NCBI GenBank assembly: GCA_051747265.1
Contig: JBNJFY010000002.1
Location: 1 to 64,000, forward strand
Direction of reading: 5' to 3'
Length of the DNA: 64,000 nt
From: JBNJFY01 sp051747265
GTDB taxonomy: Bacteria > Bacteroidota > Rhodothermia > Balneolales > Balneolaceae
Shown: one piece after another, positions 43,401 to 52,049 of the stretch
How the letters are laid out: each line of letters starts with the position of its first letter
Numbering within the stretch: the stretch's first letter is position 1
Made by a program: the position numbers and the translations under genes
The notes under the pieces: model-generated
The model's database searches: none
What the model saw: only the letters and a program-made list of their open reading frames with translations
What the model was told of the DNA's origin: nothing

Positions 43401-44714
43401 ACGGTTCAACATTACCGGATGCCCGTCAATTACATTTTCCAGCACTTCCCAAACCACTTGATCGCGGCGATCTACTACCTTCTTGGCGCTTTTCACCGTT
43501 TTCACATATCCACGTTCAATTAATCGGCGGATAATAAATGGTTTATAAAGCTCAACGGCCATCTCTTTAGGAAGCCCGCACTCATGCATTTTAAGCTCGG
43601 GGCCTACTACAATTACGGAACGGCCGGAATAATCCACACGCTTACCCAACAGGTTCTGACGGAACCGACCACTCTTACCCTTCAGCATATCACTGAGCGA
43701 TTTCAGAGGTCGATTGTTGTTCCGTACCGCGTTGGATTTACGGGAGTTGTCATACAATGAGTCAACCGCTTCTTGCAGCATGCGTTTCTCATTGCGAAGA
43801 ATCACATCCGGTGCCTTGATATCCATCAAACGCTTCAAGCGATTGTTTCGGATAATCACGCGACGATAAAGGTCATTCAAGTCAGAGGTTGCAAAACGCC
43901 CACCTTCCAACGGCACCAGTGGTCGCAATTCCGGTGGAATGACCGGAATTACCTTTTGAATCATCCACTTGGGATCATTCTCAGTATGCATATTAGCGGA
44001 ACGGAAAGACTCAATGACCTGCAGTCGCTTAAGCTTTTTCTTCTTACGCATCTGCGATGTTTCATTTCGCACCTCATATCGCAGACGATAAGCCAGCTCA
44101 TCCAGATCCATAGTATCCAGAAGGGCTTCGATTGCCTCAGCGCCTTCTTTTACAATGAATTTATCCGGATCACTGTCTTCCATTTCCCACTGCTCTTCAC
44201 CTAATTGGTCGAGCAGATCAAATTTCTCCTCTTCGGTGATCAAGTCACCTACTTTGTACCCAAGATCACGGGTCAAACCCGGATTGATTATTACGAAGTT
44301 TTCGTAATAAACAACCTTTTCCAGATTCTTGGACGAATAGCCCAGTAAATAGGCGATTTTATTGGGCAGTGACTTGAAGTACCAAATATGTACTACGGGC
44401 ACGGTCAGGGTAATATGCCCCATACGTTCCCGCCGTACCGCTTTGCGGGTTACTTCAACACCGCAGCGGTCACAAATAATACCTTTATAACGAATGCGCT
44501 TGTATTTACCACAATGACATTCGTAGTCTTTTACAGGCCCAAAGATTTTCTCACAGAACAGTCCATCTTTTTCCGGTTTAAAAGTACGATAGTTAATCGT
44601 CTCCGGATTTAGGACTTCACCATGTGAACGAGATAAAATGGTCTCAGCCGAGGCCAATGATATCCCAATGGTATCAAATTCCTTGGGTACGGATAATGTT
44701 TTAGTAGACGGCAA
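40407..44714 (-). CDS. rpoC: RNA polymerase beta' subunit
   Basis: The 1435-residue beta' subunit has an N-terminal zinc finger near residues 66-90 (CHCGKYKRIRYKGIICDRCG) and the catalytic NADFDGD motif (Mg-binding aspartates). It also has the bridge helix and trigger loop region (SIGEPGTQLTLRTFHVGG) and the second zinc site CESERGVCEKCYG. It forms the active-centre cleft with RpoB. The gene is the last of the tRNA-tuf-rpl-rpo operon, 79 bases after rpoB. The length is within the FCB range. Confidence 0.98.
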   Translation of the reverse strand: MPSTKTLSVPKEFDTIGISLASAETILSRSHGEVLNPETINYRTFKPEKDGLFCEKIFGPVKDYECHCGKYKRIRYKGIICDRCGVEVTRKAVRRERMGHITLTVPVVHIWYFKSLPNKIAYLLGYSSKNLEKVVYYENFVIINPGLTRDLGYKVGDLITEEEKFDLLDQLGEEQWEMEDSDPDKFIVKEGAEAIEALLDTMDLDELAYRLRYEVRNETSQMRKKKKLKRLQVIESFRSANMHTENDPKWMIQKVIPVIPPELRPLVPLEGGRFATSDLNDLYRRVIIRNNRLKRLMDIKAPDVILRNEKRMLQEAVDSLYDNSRKSNAVRNNNRPLKSLSDMLKGKSGRFRQNLLGKRVDYSGRSVIVVGPELKMHECGLPKEMAVELYKPFIIRRLIERGYVKTVKSAKKVVDRRDQVVWEVLENVIDGHPVMLNRAPTLHRLGIQAYQPVLIEEKAIRLHPLACTAFNADFDGDQMAVHVPLSNDAILEASVLMLGSHNILSPANGGPIAVPSQDMVLGIYYLTKMADNQRGEGKTFASTDEVIVAFNQNRIDLHAKINVRVIKREGDNISTEIVKTTTGRVLFNQILPDKVGFKNATFGKKELRTLISDVHNVAGTAQTARFLDRMKEMGFEMATIGGLSFSLEDIIEPDEKVQLINKAQEDVQEIQQRYEMGFITDNERYNQVIDKWTSTTNRVSETLFNGLAADRAGFNPVFMMADSGARGSKEQIRQLGGMRGLMAKPQKSSMQSGNEVIENPILSSFREGLTVLEYFISTHGARKGLADTALKTADAGYLTRRLVDVSQDIIINEKDCGTLRGIKMQALKDNEDVIESLEDRILGRVSMHDIYDPISDELICEANDLIDEEVAQKIAETSIEEVEIRSVLTCESERGVCEKCYGRDLARGTMVQVGEAVGVIAAQSIGEPGTQLTLRTFHVGGTASRLEAESMHKSKFEGKIEFENVRIVEYDDGEEIHNVVLSRAGEIKIVDESGKVLTTYNVPYGSEMLVEDGETVPKGIPLCQWDPYNALIFSEIDGKVEYKDIIEGITYEEETDSQTGHKEKVVTDSRDKTQIPTIIVKGEGDRVRENTLPVETHIVIEDGEEVSAGQVLAKIPRATSKSKDITAGLPRVTELFEARPPSEPAAVSEIDGIVRMGGRKRGKQEVIVESKDGTDEKKYLISLSKHILVQENDYVKAGQPLSDGTIPAQDILNISGPYAVQSYLVNEIQEVYRLQGVRINDKHIEVIVRTMMQKVEVTDSGDTMYLEGDKVDRFELNNTNDALIGKFVVTEPGESELKRGAILDRRQVREINNELIKEDKQEIEVREAEPAISKPILLGITRAALSTESWLSAASFQETTKVLTQASIEAKKDHLLGLKENVVVGHKVPAGTGIRGYEDIIVGAKSDMEEGDEATRKVFEALGAEDKESADVEDE

Positions 44715-44793
44715 GGTTAATACCTCCGTATAGATTTACTTAACAGTAGGTGCGAAATAATTGTAGGCTTAGCGAACATGTTCAGCAGGTGCC

Positions 44794-47700
44794 TTAGTCG
44801 ATGTTGATTTCCAGTCCAAGACCTTGAAGCTCGCGCAAGAGTACCTTGAACGATTCGGGTACATCACCATCGGGCAGGTTCTCACCTTTAACAATGGCTT
44901 CGTACACCTTGGAACGGCCTTTGACGTCATCACTTTTCACAGTCAACATCTCTTTTAGAATGTTGGAAGCACCATAGGCATACAAAGCCCAAACCTCCAT
45001 CTCACCTAAACGCTGACCACCGAACTGAGCTTTACCGCCCAGCGGCTGTTGCGTAATCAATGAGTATGGACCAATGGATCGGGCGTGCATCTTATCCTGA
45101 ATCAAGTGATTCAGCTTCAGCACGTACATGTAACCCACCGTGGTCTTCTGATCAAAGCGTTCACCGGAACGGCCGTCATAAAGATAAACGCGTCCGTCAT
45201 CCGGCAATCCAGCATTATTCAATTGCTCTTGAACTTGATCATAAGTAGCACCATCGAAAATTGGGGAAGCGAAGGTAACACCCAGCTTCTTAGCAGCCCA
45301 ACCCAAAATGGTCTCATAAATCTGACCAAGGTTCATTCGAGAAGGTACACCCAGTGGGTTTAATACGATATCAACAGGAGTACCATCTTTCATAAATGGC
45401 ATGTCCTCAACAGGTACGACCTTGGCCACAACACCTTTGTTACCGTGGCGACCGGCCATCTTATCACCCACTTGCAGCTTACGTTTCTTAGCTACATAAA
45501 CTTTAGCTTTCTGGATGATTCCTGGAGGCAGATCATCACCGACCTGAATTTGATACTTACGACGCTTGGCCTCGGTATCAATCTCACGACGTAGTTCGCG
45601 ATAATTCTTGAACAAGAGCTTCACATGCTCTACAAGATCATCGTCCGTCGCCCATTGGATGTTCTCATTAATATTAATAGGATCCAGTTTCTCAAAATCG
45701 GACTTGCGATACTTTTCGCTCTTGGGGAGCAGCTCAACACCGTTGTAATCGTATACACCGGGAGAGGTTTTATCCTTCAACAGCTGATACATCTTATCAG
45801 CCCATTCCAGATTGAGTTCTTTAACTTTTTCCGCGTGACGCTCATTTTCCTGCTCAACAGCTTTCTTCTCTTCACTGCGAGAAACTTGCTCATCACGTTT
45901 GCGGCTAAATAATTTAGTATCGATTACCGTACCATGTACACCCGGTGGCGTTTTTAAACTGGCGTCTTTAACATCGCCGGCTTTATCACCGAAGATCGCA
46001 CGCAGTAGCTTTTCTTCTGGCGTCGGATCGGTTTCGCCTTTGGGCGTAATCTTACCCACCAGTATATCGCCCGGACTTACCTTGGCACCGTTTCGAATGA
46101 TACCGCGTTCGTCAAGATTGCGAGTGGCTTCTTCGCTTACATTTGGAATCTCGCGAGTTAGTTCTTCTTCACCACGCTTGGTGTCTCGAACCTGCTGCTC
46201 GAATTCGGTAATGTGGATGGAAGTGTACACATCGTCTTGAACGATACGCTCACTGACCACAATGGCATCCTCAAAGTTGTAGCCACGCCATGGCATAAAT
46301 GCGGTCAGCAGGTTACGACCGAGAGCTAATTCACCACCATCGGTAGCACACCCATCAGCCAATGGTTGACCTTCAACGACTTCATCGCCAACATTCACAA
46401 TGGGCGTCTGGTTGATGGTCGTATCCTGATTGGTGCGTTCAAACTTTTTCAGATGATAGGATTTAATTCCTTCATCAAAGAAGCAGTGCTGCTCAAGTTC
46501 AGTACGTTCATATTTAACGCGAATTTCATCTGCGCTAACATAAACAACTTCACCTTTTCCTTCGGCGACAATAATCGCGCGCGAATCACGGGCAGCCCGA
46601 TGCTCAAGGCCGGTACCAACCAATGGTGCTTCGGGTCGCAACAAAGGAACAGCCTGTCGCTGCATGTTAGAACCCATCAAGGCACGGTTGGCATCATCGT
46701 GCTCAATAAATGGAATCAATGCGGCGGCAACAGACGTAATCTGGTTGGTAGAAACATCCATGTATTCTACCTGTTCCGGCTTAGCCAGTTGATAGTTACC
46801 ATCTCGGAACCGAGAGAATACCGTATCACTGACGAACGTAGAATTTTCCGTTAGTTCTGCGTTTGCCTGAGCGATAATGGTTTCATCTTCCTGTTCAGCC
46901 GACAAATATTCAATATCATCGGATACTTCCCCTTCCTCAACTTTACGATAGGGAGTTTCTAAAAATCCGAAATCATTGACCTTCGCGTGAACACACAAAG
47001 AGGTAATCAAACCAATATTGGGACCCTCCGGTGTTTCAATCGGGCATAAACGTCCGTAGTGCGTGTAGTGAACATCACGAACCTCAAAGCCTGCTCGTTC
47101 GCGGGTCAACCCACCAGGACCTAATGCCGACATACGACGCTTGTGCGTCAATTCCGCAATAGGGTTGGTTTGATCCATAAACTGAGACAACTGGTTGGTA
47201 CCGAAGAAGGTGTTGATCACACTGGAAATTGTGCGCGCGTTCACCAGATCTTGCGGTGTTAACTGCTCAGCATCACGAGAGTTCATGCGTTCCTTAATCG
47301 TACGAGACATACGAGCCAGGCCAATTCCAAATTGTTGGCCAAGCTGCTCTCCTACCGTACGAACACGTCGGTTACTCAAGTGGTCAATATCATCCACCTG
47401 AGATTTCATATTCTTCAGACGAATCACCTCTTTAATTATGGCGATCACATCTTCATTGACCAGATACCGAGTGTCCATATCCACGTCTATTTTCAGACGC
47501 TTATTCAGACGATATCGGCCTACTTCACCCAGATCATATTTTTTATCACTGAAAAACAGACGCTCTAGTACAGATCGAGCCGTCTCAGGATCCGGCATTT
47601 CACCGGTTCTGATCTGACGATACACTTCTCCAAGAGCAGAGTTTTCATCATGCGTAGGATCTTTGCGCATGGTATTTAACATTACCGAGCGGTCCGATTC

Positions 47701-48618
47701 CTCAGGAGATACCTTCAGTACCAGCACCTTCTTGATATCGTGCTCTTTAAGTACATCGTAGTCTTCTTCCTCCAGCTCATGATCACGCTCGAGTAGAATC
47801 TTACGTTGCGTAGCTTCGGTTACCTCACCGGTCTCCTCGTCTACTACCTCTTCGGTCACTTCAACGGCAATATCCGTAGCCAATCGACGACCGACCAATT
47901 TTTTAAAGGCTTTCTTGGTATTACACTTTTCCTCTTCCGATAGATCAAAAAGAGCTAATATTTCATCATCCGAAGAGAATCCTAATGCCCGTAATAGCGT
48001 AGATGCGGGAATCTTTTTCTTTCGGTCGATATAAGCCCACAATACATCCCGAATATCGGTAGTGAATTCAATCCACGACCCTTTGAACGGAATGACCCGA
48101 GCAGAATATAGCTGGGTACCGTTAGGGTGAATATTCTGACCAAAGAAAACCCCTGGTGAACGATGCAATTGACTGACAATCACACGTTCTGCACCATTAA
48201 CAATAAAGGTACCTCGATTAGTCATCCAAGGCAGATCACCTAGGAATACCTCTTGTTCGATGGTTTCGGTGGTTTCATCAGAATCATCAACCGCAGACAG
48301 TCGTAATTTAGCTTTCAGCGGAATGGCATAGGTTAAGCCACGATCCTGGCATTCCTTGATAGAATACTTCGGCGTATCCACAGAATAGTAAAGAAATTCC
48401 AGTATATGTGTTTCTCTGGAATCCTGGATGGGGAAATGTTCATTGAAAATCTTTTGAAGACCTACATTTTCTCGGTCTTCCGGTGCCACATCCAGCTGTG
48501 TAAAGGCACGAAATGATTCAATTTGAATATCTAAAAAGTCGGGATAATCGAGCACTTCACGGGTGCGTGCGAACGATTGGCGGTTGGTAAACGGAGCTTT
48601 ATCCATTGCTGTACCCAA
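44794..48618 (-). CDS. rpoB: RNA polymerase beta subunit
   Basis: The 1274-residue beta subunit has the rifampicin-pocket region (NQLSQFMDQTNPIAELTHKR), the active-site segment GRNLLTAFMPWRGYNFEDA and the C-terminal GDKMAGRHGNKGVVAKV. The start is uncertain. TTG at 48618 has a good upstream AGGAGAGG sequence, while an ATG four codons later at 48606 is close enough to share it. The 193-base gap to rplL contains a hairpin. Confidence 0.97.
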   Translation of the reverse strand: MGTAMDKAPFTNRQSFARTREVLDYPDFLDIQIESFRAFTQLDVAPEDRENVGLQKIFNEHFPIQDSRETHILEFLYYSVDTPKYSIKECQDRGLTYAIPLKAKLRLSAVDDSDETTETIEQEVFLGDLPWMTNRGTFIVNGAERVIVSQLHRSPGVFFGQNIHPNGTQLYSARVIPFKGSWIEFTTDIRDVLWAYIDRKKKIPASTLLRALGFSSDDEILALFDLSEEEKCNTKKAFKKLVGRRLATDIAVEVTEEVVDEETGEVTEATQRKILLERDHELEEEDYDVLKEHDIKKVLVLKVSPEESDRSVMLNTMRKDPTHDENSALGEVYRQIRTGEMPDPETARSVLERLFFSDKKYDLGEVGRYRLNKRLKIDVDMDTRYLVNEDVIAIIKEVIRLKNMKSQVDDIDHLSNRRVRTVGEQLGQQFGIGLARMSRTIKERMNSRDAEQLTPQDLVNARTISSVINTFFGTNQLSQFMDQTNPIAELTHKRRMSALGPGGLTRERAGFEVRDVHYTHYGRLCPIETPEGPNIGLITSLCVHAKVNDFGFLETPYRKVEEGEVSDDIEYLSAEQEDETIIAQANAELTENSTFVSDTVFSRFRDGNYQLAKPEQVEYMDVSTNQITSVAAALIPFIEHDDANRALMGSNMQRQAVPLLRPEAPLVGTGLEHRAARDSRAIIVAEGKGEVVYVSADEIRVKYERTELEQHCFFDEGIKSYHLKKFERTNQDTTINQTPIVNVGDEVVEGQPLADGCATDGGELALGRNLLTAFMPWRGYNFEDAIVVSERIVQDDVYTSIHITEFEQQVRDTKRGEEELTREIPNVSEEATRNLDERGIIRNGAKVSPGDILVGKITPKGETDPTPEEKLLRAIFGDKAGDVKDASLKTPPGVHGTVIDTKLFSRKRDEQVSRSEEKKAVEQENERHAEKVKELNLEWADKMYQLLKDKTSPGVYDYNGVELLPKSEKYRKSDFEKLDPININENIQWATDDDLVEHVKLLFKNYRELRREIDTEAKRRKYQIQVGDDLPPGIIQKAKVYVAKKRKLQVGDKMAGRHGNKGVVAKVVPVEDMPFMKDGTPVDIVLNPLGVPSRMNLGQIYETILGWAAKKLGVTFASPIFDGATYDQVQEQLNNAGLPDDGRVYLYDGRSGERFDQKTTVGYMYVLKLNHLIQDKMHARSIGPYSLITQQPLGGKAQFGGQRLGEMEVWALYAYGASNILKEMLTVKSDDVKGRSKVYEAIVKGENLPDGDVPESFKVLLRELQGLGLEINID

Positions 48619-48751
48619 AGGAACCTCTCCTTTTATTTAATGTGAAATTGGTGTCCGCGCGATTGACACCGTACGAAACTTTGTGATGCGATGTGCATTA
48701 TTACGTAACAGAAAATTGCGCTAAATGTTGTGCACACGAATAGACGCCAAT

Positions 48752-48778
48752 AGCCAATACCGTAAAACGATATTGGCT
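48752..48778 (-). promoter_or_regulatory. Hairpin between rplL and rpoB
   Basis: AGCCAATA (48752-48759) pairs perfectly with TATTGGCT (48771-48778), with two further inner C-G pairs, in the 193-base gap. No U-run follows. By position it corresponds to the attenuator and RNase III processing region that sets rpoBC expression below that of rplJL in E. coli, but function here is inferred. Confidence 0.5.
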
Positions 48779-48811
48779 ACCCACGTTTAAACCGTATGAA
48801 GGGCGATATTG

Positions 48812-49186
48812 TTACTTAAGTTCAACTTCGCCGCCGGCGTCTTCGATCTTAGACTTGATCTCTTCTGCTTCGTCTTTGTCAACGCCTTCTTTGATTGGGT
48901 TCGGTGCTTCATCTACCAATCCTTTGGCTTCTTTCAAGCCAAGTCCGGTAATTGCACGAACCTCTTTAATTACGGCGATTTTCTTAGAGCCAGCAGAAGT
49001 CAAAATAACGTCGAATTCTGTCTGCTCTTCAGCGCCGCCACCTTCGCCTCCACCAGGTCCAGCTACTACAGCAGCTGCGGCGGCAGGTTTGATGTCATAT
49101 TCTTCTTCTAGTACGTTGGCCAGTTCATTGGCCTCTTTTACGGTTAGGTTAACTAACTGTTCTGCGAGTTCTTTAACGTCAGCCAT
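48812..49186 (-). CDS. rplL: Ribosomal protein L7/L12
   Basis: The 124-residue stalk protein has an N-terminal dimer helix, a Gly/Ala-rich hinge (PAAAAAVVAGPGGGEGGGAE) and the conserved C-terminal domain EKTEFDVIL-like (here EQTEFDVILTSAGSKKIAVI, GLGLKEAKGLVD). It recruits translation GTPases. It follows rplJ by 61 bases and lies before the rplL-rpoB hairpin. Confidence 0.98.
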   Translation of the reverse strand: MADVKELAEQLVNLTVKEANELANVLEEEYDIKPAAAAAVVAGPGGGEGGGAEEQTEFDVILTSAGSKKIAVIKEVRAITGLGLKEAKGLVDEAPNPIKEGVDKDEAEEIKSKIEDAGGEVELK

Positions 49187-49247
49187 TATATAACTCCGAA
49201 TTGATGTTGTTTATTTGTGAAATTCTCTGGTAAAAAGAATGTGCGAA

Positions 49248-49769
49248 TTAATCTTCTTTCTCAGCAATTTGCTTGACAGCGCCAGCAATGGTTTCGCCTT
49301 GAGCTTGAAGCCCGCTAACCACATTGCTAACCGGTGCAAGTAGAAGCCCGACGATATCGCCAATAACTTCGCTCTTGGACTTCATGGAAGCCAACGCTCC
49401 CAATTTGTCACCATCATAATAGTCACCTTCAATCAAGGCCGCTTTGAATACCGGCTTATCATTATCCTCAACAAATTTTTTGAGGATTTTGGCCGGCATC
49501 GCCAATTCGTCTTCTACAAATGCGAACGCATTCTGTTCTACCAAGTGGGTTTCCAAATCTTCATATCCACCCACTTCATCCATAGCACGCTTCATAAGCG
49601 TGTTTTTGTAGACAGTATACTTAATGTTCTCTTTGTAGAATTCATGGCGCAAATCACTCATTTGAGCGACCGACATGCCAGAATAATTCGTCACATAGAC
49701 TGCCCCAGAATTCTGCAGTCTTTCTGTGATTTCTTCTACAGTTGCCTTCTTCTCAGCTAAGGTTGGCAT
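49248..49769 (-). CDS. rplJ: Ribosomal protein L10
   Basis: The 173-residue L10 has the N-terminal rRNA-binding domain (AEKKATVEEITERL, YVTNYSGMSVAQMSDLR) and a C-terminal helix that anchors L7/L12 dimers. L10 with L12 commonly autoregulates the rplJL messenger. The gap to rplA is only 23 bases, so a separate leader is not evident. Confidence 0.97.
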   Translation of the reverse strand: MPTLAEKKATVEEITERLQNSGAVYVTNYSGMSVAQMSDLRHEFYKENIKYTVYKNTLMKRAMDEVGGYEDLETHLVEQNAFAFVEDELAMPAKILKKFVEDNDKPVFKAALIEGDYYDGDKLGALASMKSKSEVIGDIVGLLLAPVSNVVSGLQAQGETIAGAVKQIAEKED

Positions 49770-49792
49770 AGTGTGATACTTTCTAATTCAAC

Positions 49793-50491
49793 TTAAACCG
49801 ACAAAACTGATGAACGACTCAATGGGATACTTGGCCCCATGGTCGAACTCATGTACACACTGCGGAAATAAAGGCCTTTTGCGGAAGCAGGACGTTTATT
49901 TTTAATCGTCTGCAAAAACGCAATAGCATTTTCACGCAGTTCATTCGGCTCAAAGCTTACTTTTCCGATGGAAACGTGAACGATACCGTGTTTATCAACC
50001 TTAAAGTCAATTTTTCCGGCTTTTACCTCTTTAACAGCCTGAGCCACATCCATGGTAACAGTACCACTTTTGGGGTTAGGCATTAGCCCACGGGGGCCAA
50101 GGTAACGTCCCAGCTTGCCGATCTTCCCCATCACATCGGGGGTAGCAATAACTACATCAATATCGGCCCAGCCATCTTCAATTTTTTCGATATACTCGTC
50201 TAAACCTACAAAGTCAGCGCCAGCGTCTTCAGCTTCTTGCTGTTTCGCTTCGCTCACTAATGCTAAGACACGTACTTCCTTACCAGTACCATGCGGTAAT
50301 GAAACCGTGCCTCTAACCATTTGGTCGGCATGACGCGGATCAACACCCAAACGGATGTCAAAATCAACGGATGCATCGAATCCAACGGTCGAGGTCTTTT
50401 TGACGAGGTCGCAAGCTTCTTCAAGCGTGTACTCAATCTCAGGATTGATCAGCTTTGTAGCTTCTTCGTATTTCTTTCCTCGTTTCGCCAT
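49793..50491 (-). CDS. rplA: Ribosomal protein L1
   Basis: The 232-residue L1 has MAKRGKKYEEA at the start and the conserved LGPRGLMPNPKSGTVT loop that contacts 23S rRNA. Many L1 proteins also bind the rplK-rplA messenger to repress it. It is 21 bases after rplK. The C-terminal end (SSTMGPSIPL) is typical. Confidence 0.97.
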   Translation of the reverse strand: MAKRGKKYEEATKLINPEIEYTLEEACDLVKKTSTVGFDASVDFDIRLGVDPRHADQMVRGTVSLPHGTGKEVRVLALVSEAKQQEAEDAGADFVGLDEYIEKIEDGWADIDVVIATPDVMGKIGKLGRYLGPRGLMPNPKSGTVTMDVAQAVKEVKAGKIDFKVDKHGIVHVSIGKVSFEPNELRENAIAFLQTIKNKRPASAKGLYFRSVYMSSTMGPSIPLSRSSVLSV

Positions 50492-50512
50492 TCTAATATC
50501 GAATGTCCTTAA

Positions 50513-50941
50513 TTAGTCCTTGATAACTCGAAGACCCATACTACGAGCCGTACCTGCGATCATATGCGCCGCAGCTTCAGGTTCATAGGCATTTAGATCT
50601 TCCATCTTTTGCTCGGCAATTTCTACACATTGCTGCCAGGTGACCTTACCTACTTTATTTCGGTTAGGCTCACCGGAACCAGATTTAATCTTCGCGGCTT
50701 TTTTCAGCAACACGGCGGCCGGGGGCGTTTTCGTCTTAAACGTAAACGACTTGTCGACAAAAACCGTGATCTCAACCGGAATAATGGTCCCAGCTTTTTC
50801 CTGGGTTTTTGCGTTGAATGCCTTACAAAACTCCATAATATTGATCCCGGCCTGACCCAATGCGGGTCCGACTGGGGGAGCAGGATTAGCCTGCCCTCCA
50901 GGGATCTGGAGTTTTATAACGGTATCAACTTTTTTTGCCAT
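50513..50941 (-). CDS. rplK: Ribosomal protein L11
   Basis: The 142-residue L11 has the proline-rich loop PGGQANPAPPVGPALGQAGI and the C-terminal 23S-binding domain (IKSGSGEPNRNKVGKVT, IAGTARSMGLRV). It forms the GTPase-associated region target of thiostrepton. It is 64 bases downstream of nusG. Confidence 0.98.
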   Translation of the reverse strand: MAKKVDTVIKLQIPGGQANPAPPVGPALGQAGINIMEFCKAFNAKTQEKAGTIIPVEITVFVDKSFTFKTKTPPAAVLLKKAAKIKSGSGEPNRNKVGKVTWQQCVEIAEQKMEDLNAYEPEAAAHMIAGTARSMGLRVIKD

Positions 50942-51005
50942 GTCAGGTTAGTTGATTTCGGATTCAATTTGGTTTTTTTACCGCGTAATAGCTCACAAAT
51001 AATAA

Positions 51006-51575
51006 TCAAGTAGCGGGTTCCACCTGATTAACATCAACCTCGACGGGGGTTTTACGCCCGAAAATGCTGACCATTACCTTCAATTTCAGCTTATCCGGCT
51101 GTACTTCCTGGACCGTTCCGTCAAAATCTTTGAACGGACCATCGACAACCTTGACAATATCGCCTTCATTGAAAGGTATTTCTACGAGCCCACCTTTTTC
51201 AGCAAGCTCTTCGTTATCGCGCACACGCCCAATGATGCGTTCCACTTCCGCTTTTCGAAGCGGATTGGGACGTATTTGGTTTTTCCCAGGCGTCAAGAAG
51301 CCAATGCAAGAGGGCGCACTTTGCACCAGGTTATTCACCTCTTCATCGTACGCAGTCTCCAGCAGTATGTAGCCAGGGAAAAAGTTTTTTTCACGTGTGC
51401 GTTTTTTCCCGGAACGAATTTCAATGACCTTTTCGGTCGGAATCAGAATCTCACGAATTTTATCGCCTAGATCCTGGAGCTCTATTTCACGCTCAAGATA
51501 TTCTTTTACTTTCTTTTCGTGGCCGGAAAAACACCGAACAACGTACCAATCGTATTGTTGTGGTTCGGATGCCAT
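51006..51575 (-). CDS. nusG: Transcription elongation factor NusG
   Basis: The 189-residue NusG starts with the NGN domain (YVVRCFSGHEKKVKEYLE), which binds the RNA polymerase clamp. It ends with a KOW domain (EGDIVKVVDGPFKDFDGTVQEV), which contacts Rho or ribosomal S10. Its ATG overlaps the secE stop in TAATG, so the two are translationally coupled. Confidence 0.98.
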   Translation of the reverse strand: MASEPQQYDWYVVRCFSGHEKKVKEYLEREIELQDLGDKIREILIPTEKVIEIRSGKKRTREKNFFPGYILLETAYDEEVNNLVQSAPSCIGFLTPGKNQIRPNPLRKAEVERIIGRVRDNEELAEKGGLVEIPFNEGDIVKVVDGPFKDFDGTVQEVQPDKLKLKVMVSIFGRKTPVEVDVNQVEPAT

Positions 51576-51754
51576 TAATAAATTGCCTCTAGTATCGTAC
51601 TATAAATTTGATCAACTACGAAAATAAACACAGACAGTAGTATTGAAAACACAACAACTACCGTTGTATTGTCTATAAGTTCTTGCTGGGACGGCCAAGA
51701 CACTTTTCCAAGCTCCTTGCGCACGTCTTCAATAAAATCTTTTATCTTATCCAT
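51575..51754 (-). CDS. secE: Preprotein translocase subunit SecE
   Basis: The 59-residue single-span SecE reads DKIKDFIEDVRKELGKVSWPS, with the conserved EL-KVSWP segment, before one membrane helix. I chose the ATG at 51754; a longer frame to 51808 would run into the tRNA-Trp gene. It stabilises SecY in the translocon. Confidence 0.95.
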   Translation of the reverse strand: MDKIKDFIEDVRKELGKVSWPSQQELIDNTTVVVVFSILLSVFIFVVDQIYSTILEAIY

Positions 51755-51781
51755 ATCGTAATTGAAAAAAGCGATTGTTTG

Positions 51782-51854
<73 letters not shown>

Positions 51855-51914
51855 ATGTCAAAGGTGCAGCATCCAATTATTGAGCCTAACCGATTAAATT
51901 TCTTAACCGAAACG

Positions 51915-51954
51915 GCTCTGCTCCTCCAGAACCTTCGGGAGGAAGCTACACCCG
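51915..51954 (-). pseudogene. Fragment resembling the tRNA-Trp 5' half with a D-loop hairpin insert
   Basis: In tRNA orientation the segment starts ACGGGTGTAGCT, identical to the acceptor and start of the D-arm of tRNA-Trp. It ends GCAGAGC, identical to the other D-arm strand. Between them the tRNA has CAATTG and its neighbours, while this copy carries a TCCTCC-GGAGGA hairpin of 22 bases. The anticodon and T-arms are absent. Confidence 0.5.
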
Positions 51955-51960
51955 TAGATA

Positions 51961-51997
51961 CGAAGAGAGCTTCAGCATTATTGCTAAGCTCTCTTCG
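51961..51997 (-). other. Strong hairpin between tuf and tRNA-Trp
   Basis: CGAAGAGAGCTT (51961-51972) pairs perfectly with AAGCTCTCTTCG (51986-51997), and the 13-base loop contains a further AGCA-TGCT pairing. There is no T-run after the stem on the minus strand, so an RNA-processing or messenger-stability role is more likely than termination. Confidence 0.6.
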
Positions 51998-52003
51998 CTC
52001 CGA

Positions 52004-52049
52004 ACTGTCTTTAACAGTAAGAGTTACTCTTCAGTCTAAATCCAAGACT
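52004..52049 (-). other. Three small adjacent hairpins directly after tuf
   Basis: ACTGT-ACAGT (52004-52018), AAGAG-CTCTT (52019-52031) and AGTCT-AGACT (52033-52049) follow one another without gaps and reach the tuf stop codon. Together with the hairpin at 51961 they form a highly structured spacer between tuf and tRNA-Trp. Confidence 0.5.

Noticed and set aside
40407..48618. Numerous 70-170-codon plus-strand frames in rpoC/rpoB
   Set aside because: They are antisense shadows of conserved coding sequence with no independent family signal.
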